From Hyphomicrobiaceae bacterium (GTDB taxonomy: Bacteria; Pseudomonadota; Alphaproteobacteria; Rhizobiales; Hyphomicrobiaceae), in contig JAJFHI010000234.1 of NCBI GenBank assembly GCA_021775715.1, positions 1 to 11,042 of the forward strand: DNA of 11,042 bases, given 5' to 3'. The notes beneath the pieces were generated by a model. The model saw only the letters and a program-made list of their open reading frames with translations. It was not told the origin of the DNA and searched no databases. Below, piece by piece: positions 6,125 through 11,042 of the stretch; the first letter of the stretch is position 1, and each line of letters begins with the position of its first letter. Position numbers and translations under genes: made by a program.

Positions 6125-6517
6125 ATGCGACTGAGAACGCCAAAGCCAAAACGTCAAACAGATCTAACGGCAGCACCTGCGCCAATCCTCATGTCTTGCC
6201 TGGTGCTGATCTGTTGTCTTGGAACGGCGTGCGCTGAACCTGAAACGCCTGAAACAACAGGCGACGTTGAGTTCGGCGCCTACCTGGCTTCCACATGTGC
6301 AAGCTGCCACAGCAATTCGGCCGCAAGCTCAGGCATCCCGCCGATCGCGGGCCTCAAGCGCTCCGATTTCATCAACGCTTTGAAGGCTTATAAGTCGGGA
6401 GAGCGAGACAACCCAACAATGCAGACAATCGCCGCCAGTTTATCCGATGGCGACATCGCCGCTCTTGTTGCATACTTTGAATTTGAAAGACGCAACTCCA
6501 AACACAATAATAGATAA
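6125..6517 (+). CDS. Monohaem cytochrome c, cytochrome subunit of flavocytochrome c sulfide dehydrogenase
   Basis: A 130-residue class I c-type cytochrome, the likely electron acceptor of the flavoprotein encoded next (FccA/SoxE-like). With the start used here, a basic n-region (MRLRTPKPKR) leads to a hydrophobic core (about 20-36) and cleavage near TACA. The haem motif is CASCH (58-62) and the distal ligand is probably M99 in NPTMQ; the pattern CASCH...GIPPIAGL...YKSGERDNPTM...DIAALVAYF is typical of this group. One haem only, as in some FCSDs; others carry two. The start is uncertain: a GTG at 6029 has a better ribosome site (AGGACGG) but would put 32 odd residues before the signal, and an ATG at 6191 lacks a site. 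The fccB start follows 84 bases on, so the two are likely co-transcribed. Confidence 0.82.
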   Translation: MRLRTPKPKRQTDLTAAPAPILMSCLVLICCLGTACAEPETPETTGDVEFGAYLASTCASCHSNSAASSGIPPIAGLKRSDFINALKAYKSGERDNPTMQTIAASLSDGDIAALVAYFEFERRNSKHNNR

Positions 6518-6601
6518 CATCAGCAGCACGGCCATGACCGGCGCAACAAATTGCCGGACGAATTAACACAAAAAATATATGGCCCATTTTGGGAGGAATT
6601 T

Positions 6602-7876
6602 ATGAGCCGGATTTCAAGACGCACCTTCAACAGGTTGGTGGCAAGCACTGCGGCGACAGCCACCATTTCTGCACCCTTCGTCGCGCACGCAGCCAAGCCG
6701 ACTGTCGTCGTTGTTGGTGGCGGCGCAGGTGGTGCGACGGCGGCGCGCTACATCGCAATGGATTCCGGAGGCGCCATCAACGTTGTTCTGATTGAGCCGT
6801 CCAAACGCTATTACTCCTGCTTCTTTTCCAACCTCTATCTTGGCGGGTTCCGGGATTACGAAAGCCTCGGCCATGGCTACCGCGCACTAGCGGTCGACCA
6901 CGGTATAAACGTCATCCACGACTGGGTCACCGGTATCGACCGACCAGGCAAATCAGTCACGTTGTCGTCGGGCGCCAAAATCTCCTACGACCGCCTTGTG
7001 CTGTCACCTGGTATCGATTTCAAATACGACTCTGTTCCCGGATATTCGGCGGCCAGCGCATCCATCGCCCCGCACGCATACAAATCCGGGACACAAGTGC
7101 AGCTGCTTAAGGCCAAGACCGAAGCCATGAAACAAGGCGGCGTTTTCGTCATGGTCGCTCCGCCAAATCCCTATCGCTGCCCTCCAGGACCCTACGAACG
7201 CATCTCCATGATTGCGTCATTGCTGAAGCCGAAAAATCCGACGGCAAAAATCATTATTCTCGACCCGAAAGAGAAGTTCTCAAAACAAACACTGTTTCAG
7301 TCTGGTTGGGACGCACACTATCCTGGAATGGTCGAATGGATTCCAGCATCTGTGTCAGGCCCGCTTGAGTCCGTTGACTTGGAAACGCTGTCGTTCAAGA
7401 CAGATCTTGAAAATTTCAAGGCCGATGCGGCTAACATTATCCCGGCTCAGGTTGCGGGCCGCATCGCACACCAGGCTGAGCTGGTGGACAAATCCGGCTG
7501 GTGCCCGATTAATCCCGAATCCATGCAGTCAACGTTTGATGACAACATCCATGTCGTCGGCGACTCCTCGATTGCTGCTGCGATGCCAAAATCTGCATTC
7601 TCCGCAAACAGCCAGGCAAAGGTCGTCGCCAATCACGTGCGTCATGCGCTGACAGGTTCACGCGAATTTCCCGCGCGCTACAACAATACCTGCTGGAGCC
7701 TGATTGGCAAAGACGATGGTGTCAAAGTTGGCGCGTCCTACAAGCCCGGCGACGGAAAAATAGAGCCAACCTCTAAATTCATTTCAAAGCCCGGCGAAGA
7801 TGCCGAATTACGCAAAAAAACTTACGAAGAATCTCTCGCCTGGTATGCCAATTTGACCGCCGACATGTTTAGTTAG
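6602..7876 (+). CDS. fccB: Flavocytochrome c sulfide dehydrogenase, FAD subunit
   Basis: 424 residues. The enzyme oxidises sulfide in the periplasm and passes electrons from FAD to the cytochrome subunit. A Tat signal (SRRTFNRLVAS, cleavage near AHA, residue 30) is followed by the FAD-binding strand VVVVGGGAGGATAA (35-48). C73 in YYSCFFSNLYLGG matches the cysteine that binds FAD covalently in the Allochromatium enzyme; C193 (PYRCPPGPYER) and C364 (NNTCWSL) match its redox-active disulfide. The second FAD motif is NIHVVGDSSI (315-324). A fourth Cys, 301 (GWCPIN), is extra. The ATG at 6602 is chosen over an upstream TTG at 6551 because GGGAGGAAT precedes it and the Tat signal begins there. It is also called soxF in sox clusters. 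Sulfide:quinone reductase is a relative, but the Tat signal, C73 and adjacent cytochrome favour FccB. Confidence 0.93.
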   Translation: MSRISRRTFNRLVASTAATATISAPFVAHAAKPTVVVVGGGAGGATAARYIAMDSGGAINVVLIEPSKRYYSCFFSNLYLGGFRDYESLGHGYRALAVDHGINVIHDWVTGIDRPGKSVTLSSGAKISYDRLVLSPGIDFKYDSVPGYSAASASIAPHAYKSGTQVQLLKAKTEAMKQGGVFVMVAPPNPYRCPPGPYERISMIASLLKPKNPTAKIIILDPKEKFSKQTLFQSGWDAHYPGMVEWIPASVSGPLESVDLETLSFKTDLENFKADAANIIPAQVAGRIAHQAELVDKSGWCPINPESMQSTFDDNIHVVGDSSIAAAMPKSAFSANSQAKVVANHVRHALTGSREFPARYNNTCWSLIGKDDGVKVGASYKPGDGKIEPTSKFISKPGEDAELRKKTYEESLAWYANLTADMFS

Positions 7877-7911
7877 TCTATGTTGCGGGGCGGTTGAGAG
7901 ATCATCTTCAC

Positions 7912-8820
7912 ATGACCAAACAAATCGAGACCGCCAGCCGGGACATCTCATTCGCGAGCCACGGTGATTGTTGTGTTGGAACACTTTATCGGCCGAGCTC
8001 GGCCGATAGTTCGCAAAAGCTGCCTGTCATTATCATGGCGCACGGGTTTTGCGCCCAGCGTGATTTCCAGCTGCCCGCGTTCGCAGAGCGTTTCGCCGCC
8101 GAAGGTTTTGCTTGCTTCGTCTTTGACTACCGCAACTTCGGTGACAGCTCGGGCACGCCGCGCCACTGGGTCAACCCACGCCGACATCAACAAGACTGGC
8201 GCAAGGCCCTGGCATTCGTTCGCTCACTGCCCGACATCGACGCGGATCGCGTGATCCTTTGGGGTACATCGTATTCCGGCGGTCACGTGTTGCAAATCGC
8301 CTCCGAACGCCCGAAAATTTTAGCTGCAATTGCCCAAGTTCCGTTCGTCAGCGGCCTTGATCTTCTCAAAACCTCATCCATTGGCTTCTCGTTGCAGCTG
8401 ACGGCAGCAGGTTTGAGGGACATCGCCGGCTCCCTCTTCGGCCATCCCCATTACATCCCAGCCGTTGGGCATCCCGGCGAACTCGCCGCTATGAACACGC
8501 CGGAGTGCTGGGACGGCTGGCACGCGATCATGCCCGAAGGCACAATGTGGGAGAACAAAGTCTTGGCGCGCGCGTTTCTCACCCTGCCCTACTTCAACCC
8601 ATTATTTGTCGTTGAGAAAATCGCAGTGCCTGCACTCGTCATCGCCGGAATGCACGATACTATTACGCCCTGGCACCTCGCCAAAAAAGCGGCCGGGAAA
8701 ATTCCAAAAGGTGTCTTTAAGTCTTTGGATACGAACCACTTCGGTCCCTACACAGGCCAATACTTCGAACAAAACATTGCCGCGCAAATTGAATTTTTGA
8801 AATATATTCTGGCACGTTGA
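7912..8820 (+). CDS. Alpha/beta hydrolase (dienelactone hydrolase/S15-like)
   Basis: A 302-residue serine hydrolase with no signal peptide, so probably cytoplasmic. Visible elements are the oxyanion loop HGF (44-46), FDYRNFGDSSGTPR (71-84), the nucleophile elbow WGTSYSGG with S120, acid D249 (AGMHDTITP) and H276 (TNHFGPY), so the triad is complete. The elbow is G-x-S-x-S rather than G-x-S-x-G, a form seen in the S15/CocE-like side of the fold. A lid region is likely around 150-230. The start is the ATG 35 bases after the fccB stop; a TTG at 7894 would only add six residues. The spacing suggests co-transcription with fccAB, though the substrate and any link to sulfur metabolism are unknown. 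Confidence 0.85.
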   Translation: MTKQIETASRDISFASHGDCCVGTLYRPSSADSSQKLPVIIMAHGFCAQRDFQLPAFAERFAAEGFACFVFDYRNFGDSSGTPRHWVNPRRHQQDWRKALAFVRSLPDIDADRVILWGTSYSGGHVLQIASERPKILAAIAQVPFVSGLDLLKTSSIGFSLQLTAAGLRDIAGSLFGHPHYIPAVGHPGELAAMNTPECWDGWHAIMPEGTMWENKVLARAFLTLPYFNPLFVVEKIAVPALVIAGMHDTITPWHLAKKAAGKIPKGVFKSLDTNHFGPYTGQYFEQNIAAQIEFLKYILAR

Positions 8821-8916
8821 CACTGCATCGCAGCATCACGAAACCTTCAAGACAACGTGTGATTGCTCTAGCCGAACGTGACACCCGCGCTTCGTGAAAA
8901 AAACTAGGTTCGCCCC

Positions 8917-8985
8917 ATGACTCAGATCGGCGCCAAAGCACTTGGGCCGGTCGAGGGATACTCTGATTGGGAAAATAGGATCTAG
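8917..8985 (+). CDS. Possible 22-codon leader ORF before the P460-like gene
   Basis: An ATG at 8917 opens 22 codons (MTQIGAKALGPVEGYSDWEN, then Arg-Ile) ending at TAG, three bases before the ATG at 8989. The downstream gene's AGGA site (8977-8980) lies inside it, so translation could be coupled. Its own upstream signal is weak (AGG at 8906-8908). No family is recognised. It may be chance. Confidence 0.15.
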   Translation: MTQIGAKALGPVEGYSDWENRI

Positions 8986-8988
8986 GAA

Positions 8989-9570
8989 ATGAAACGACTA
9001 TTCGCAAAACTGTTTGTCATTGCAGCACTTCTGGCGCCTACATCCATCGCCCATGCCGAAGACTGCACATTCTCCAAACCCGCCGATGAAATGAGTGAAA
9101 CTGAATCAGACGCACTTTACGCCTGCGTTGAAGGAAAACTCAAAACCGCCTATGGCAAGGCAGGCCACGACGTCGGCGCCACGTATCGCAATTGGAAGAA
9201 TGCCTCAATTCGCCCTGCCGCGCCGGGCGTTCACAGCGAGCGCTTCCTCATGACGTTCGTAAACGAGATCGGCTACGACGCTTACACAGAATTCAAAGAT
9301 GAAGGCGTCAAGTTGCCAGCCGGTACTGTTATTGCGAAAGAAAGTTATACGGCCAATAAGAAAGGCAAGCTCGCGATCGGCCCGCTATTGATTATGGTCA
9401 AGCTTAAAGAGGGTCAGGCCGAGAAATATGGCGACTGGAAATACGTGGGCGTTGGCACCAACGGCAAAGAATTCAAGGTCAGTCAGGACTTCTGCCATGC
9501 CTGCCATGTCGCATTCGAAACACAAGACTACGTCGGCTATCCGGTTGAAGAGGTTCGCGTGATAAAATAG
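8989..9570 (+). CDS. Cytochrome P460-like exported c-type haem protein
   Basis: 193 residues with a Sec signal (1-23, ending SIAHA). The body matches the cytochrome P460 / cytochrome c'-beta family: GATYRNWKNASIRP (63-76), FLMTFVNEIGYDAYTEF (86-102), PAGTVIAKESY (110-120), GPLLIMVKLKEG (131-142), GDWKYVGVG (148-156) and a C-terminal haem site FCHACHVAFETQDYVGY (CHACH at 169-173). Known members oxidise hydroxylamine or bind NO through a haem cross-linked to Lys; which Lys would do this here (K117, K124, K125 or K127 lie nearby) cannot be read off. Two further Cys (26, 46) in an N-terminal extension may form a disulfide. An AGGA site eight bases upstream sets the start. It has its own terminator, so it is probably monocistronic. 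A family member without the cross-link, i.e. a simple NO/gas-binding protein, is equally possible. Confidence 0.8.
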   Translation: MKRLFAKLFVIAALLAPTSIAHAEDCTFSKPADEMSETESDALYACVEGKLKTAYGKAGHDVGATYRNWKNASIRPAAPGVHSERFLMTFVNEIGYDAYTEFKDEGVKLPAGTVIAKESYTANKKGKLAIGPLLIMVKLKEGQAEKYGDWKYVGVGTNGKEFKVSQDFCHACHVAFETQDYVGYPVEEVRVIK

Positions 9571-9631
9571 GCATGCGGAACACGACGGCCCCGTTACGAC
9601 GCCGTCACGCTTTGCGATAGCTTTTTTGGAG

Positions 9632-9663
9632 AGAGCCGGCCCTGCCCAGGACCGGCTCTTTTT
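9632..9663 (+). terminator. Intrinsic terminator after the P460-like gene
   Basis: Stem AGAGCCGG (9632-9639) / CCGGCTCT (9652-9659), with an inner CCT/AGG extension across one mismatch, is followed by TTTT (9660-9663). A second, weaker inverted repeat GACGGC (9584-9589) / GCCGTC (9601-9606) lies upstream, with a T6 run only at 9622-9627. Confidence 0.82.
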
Positions 9664-9802
9664 GCAGCACGTCACAAATCGGCACCGCTCATGTGCAAAA
9701 TCGGCGTTTGCAGAACCGTTGCGATGATTTAAACCAGGGGTCGGACAGCCTTTTCGCCGTCGGTCGCGCCAGCAACACACCTCAAACAACGCAAGAACCT
9801 CC

Positions 9803-10720
9803 ATGATTTCGGTTTCAAACCTGTCGAAAACCTATGACTCCGGCTTTCAGGCGCTCAAAAGCGTAAACCTGGAAATTAGCCGCGGTGAAATCTTCGCGTT
9901 GCTGGGGCCCAACGGCGCCGGAAAAACGACACTCATCAGCACCATTTGCGGCATCGTCAATCCGACGAGCGGGACCGTTACGGTCGATGGCTTCGACATC
10001 ATCAAGGACTATCGTCAGGCGCGGAACAAAATCGGCCTCGTGCCGCAAGAGCTGACAAACAACGCATTCGAGACCGTGCACGACACCGTGTCGTTCACGC
10101 GCGGCCTGTGGGGCAAACCGGCAAACCCAGCGTTGGTCGACAAAATTCTCGACGACCTATCTTTATTGGACAAAAAGAAAAATATGATCATGACGCTTTC
10201 TGGCGGCATGAAACGGCGTGTTCTCATCGCCAAAGCGTTATCGCACGAACCTGAAGTTCTATTCCTCGACGAGCCGACCGCCGGTGTCGATGTCGAATTG
10301 CGCAAGGACATGTGGGCCCTGGTTCGCAGATTACGCGAATCCGGTGTCACCATAATTCTCACAACACACTACATCGAAGAAGCCGAAGAGATGGCTGACC
10401 GTGTCGGCGTCATCAGCAACGGAGAGATTATTCTTGTCGAAGACAAAAAAGCCTTGATGCGAAAACTCGGCAAGAAACAACTCACGCTGCACATGACCAA
10501 CCCACTAACCCAAATCCCCGCAGCTCTTGCCAACTTCGACTTAGCGCTTGCAGGCGATGGCCGCGATCTCGTCTATACCTACGACACCCAGGCCGAACGC
10601 ACGGGCATCACGTCGTTGTTAAAAGAACTCAGCACGGCGGGCCTCAAATTCCGCGACCTCAACACCAAACAAAGCTCACTGGAAGAAATTTTCGTCAGCC
10701 TTGTGAAAGACCGCAAATGA
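9803..10720 (+). CDS. ABC-2 type exporter, ATP-binding protein
   Basis: A 305-residue ATPase that would power the membrane exporter encoded next. Motifs in order: Walker A GPNGAGKTT (35-43), Q-loop Q82 (VPQE), signature LSGGM (132-136), Walker B VLFLDE (152-157) with catalytic E157, and H-loop H189 (TTHY). Residues about 225-305 are the C-terminal extension found in CcmA/NodI/DrrA-type ATPases, ending with LEEIFVSL. The length and motifs are those of the daunorubicin/NodI-like group, exporters of polysaccharide, lipid or drug-like molecules; the substrate cannot be told. The ATG has only a weak upstream site. Its TGA overlaps the permease ATG by four bases (ATGA), so the two are coupled. The 139 bases before it, after the terminator, should hold its promoter, but none stands out. 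Confidence 0.94.
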   Translation: MISVSNLSKTYDSGFQALKSVNLEISRGEIFALLGPNGAGKTTLISTICGIVNPTSGTVTVDGFDIIKDYRQARNKIGLVPQELTNNAFETVHDTVSFTRGLWGKPANPALVDKILDDLSLLDKKKNMIMTLSGGMKRRVLIAKALSHEPEVLFLDEPTAGVDVELRKDMWALVRRLRESGVTIILTTHYIEEAEEMADRVGVISNGEIILVEDKKALMRKLGKKQLTLHMTNPLTQIPAALANFDLALAGDGRDLVYTYDTQAERTGITSLLKELSTAGLKFRDLNTKQSSLEEIFVSLVKDRK

Positions 10721-11042
10721 ATTTCGAAGCCGTTAAGTCCATCTATATGTTCGAGATATCGCGTGCCTGGCGTACAAAGATGCAGAGCATCGTCTCGCCT
10801 GTGCTCTCAACTGCGCTCTACTTCATCGTCTTCGGTTCGGCCATTGGCTCGCGCATTACCGAGATCGATGGTGTCAGCTACGGTGCCTTCATTGTGCCAG
10901 GCCTTGTCATGCTGTCTTTGCTAACACAAAGCCTTTCAAACGCATCATTCGCGATTTTCTTCCCAAAATTCTCCGGCACGATCTTCGAGTTCCTGTCGGC
11001 GCCAATTTCGTATTTCGAAATCGTATTGGGCTTTGTCGGTGC
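10717..11042 (+). CDS. ABC-2 type exporter, permease (5' part only)
   Basis: The first 108 codons of a membrane permease, cut off by the right edge. It starts MNFEAVKSIYMFEISRAW, a cytoplasmic amphipathic lead, then a membrane helix (about 28-45, IVSPVLSTALYFIVFG). A periplasmic loop GSRITEIDGVSYGAFIVPGLVML leads into a second helix; the motif YGAFIVPGL is characteristic of the ABC2_membrane (NodJ/YadH-like) family. FPKFSGTIFEFLSAPIS matches the cytoplasmic coupling region of these permeases. The start overlaps the ATPase stop by ATGA. It forms a two-part exporter with the preceding gene. Confidence 0.9.
   Translation, partial: MNFEAVKSIYMFEISRAWRTKMQSIVSPVLSTALYFIVFGSAIGSRITEIDGVSYGAFIVPGLVMLSLLTQSLSNASFAIFFPKFSGTIFEFLSAPISYFEIVLGFVG

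Noticed and set aside
6551..6601. TTG start adding 17 residues to FccB
   Set aside because: The ATG at 6602 has GGGAGGAAT in front and starts a proper Tat signal; the extension would bury it.

Overview
The window reads as chromosome from a Gram-negative proteobacterium, most likely an alphaproteobacterium. The reasons are moderate-to-high GC, export signals of both Sec and Tat type, a CHASE2 class III cyclase, soxYZ with a flavocytochrome c sulfide dehydrogenase, and a TRAP transporter binding protein. The lineage is an inference from gene style; no rRNA, tRNA or mobile element is present to anchor it. Density is high and no IS, integrase, phage gene or CRISPR array was seen.

Layout. (1) 1-163, minus: the start of a TRAP (DctP-type) solute-binding protein that leaves the window. 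(2) 419-2590, plus: a membrane-bound adenylate/guanylate cyclase with a periplasmic CHASE2 sensor. It faces (3) 2698-3666, minus, an exported FecR-domain protein with a very lysine-rich tail; a terminator hairpin lies between them. (4) 3667-4138 is a 472-bp divergent control region holding an 18-bp perfect palindrome, a hairpin in the fecR leader and a duplicated Shine-Dalgarno block. (5) 4139-4876, plus: an exported Ala/Lys-rich protein with an acidic tail and a short two-Cys C-terminus, followed by a strong terminator. (6) 5017-5829, minus: soxY-soxZ, encoding the thiosulfate/sulfur carrier. (7) 6125-8820, plus: a monohaem cytochrome c, the FAD subunit of flavocytochrome c sulfide dehydrogenase and an alpha/beta hydrolase, probably one transcript divergent from soxYZ. 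(8) 8989-9570, plus: an exported cytochrome P460-like c-type haem protein with its own terminator. (9) 9803-11042, plus: an ABC-2 type exporter, with a complete ATPase and a truncated permease overlapping by ATGA.

How they work together. SoxYZ and the FccAB pair form a periplasmic sulfur-oxidation module: FccAB takes electrons from sulfide, or possibly from carrier-bound sulfane sulfur, and passes them to c-type cytochrome, while SoxYZ carries the sulfur on its C-terminal cysteine. No soxAX, soxB or soxCD is in the window, so the module is partial here. The cyclase and the FecR protein probably belong to the recurrent CHASE2/FecR envelope-signalling pairing. The FecR protein and the Ala/Lys-rich protein share an unusual plan (signal peptide, dense Lys tract, short Gly/Ala-rich hydrophobic segment) and are divergently transcribed from one control region. 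This pair is the least explained and most interesting part of the window.
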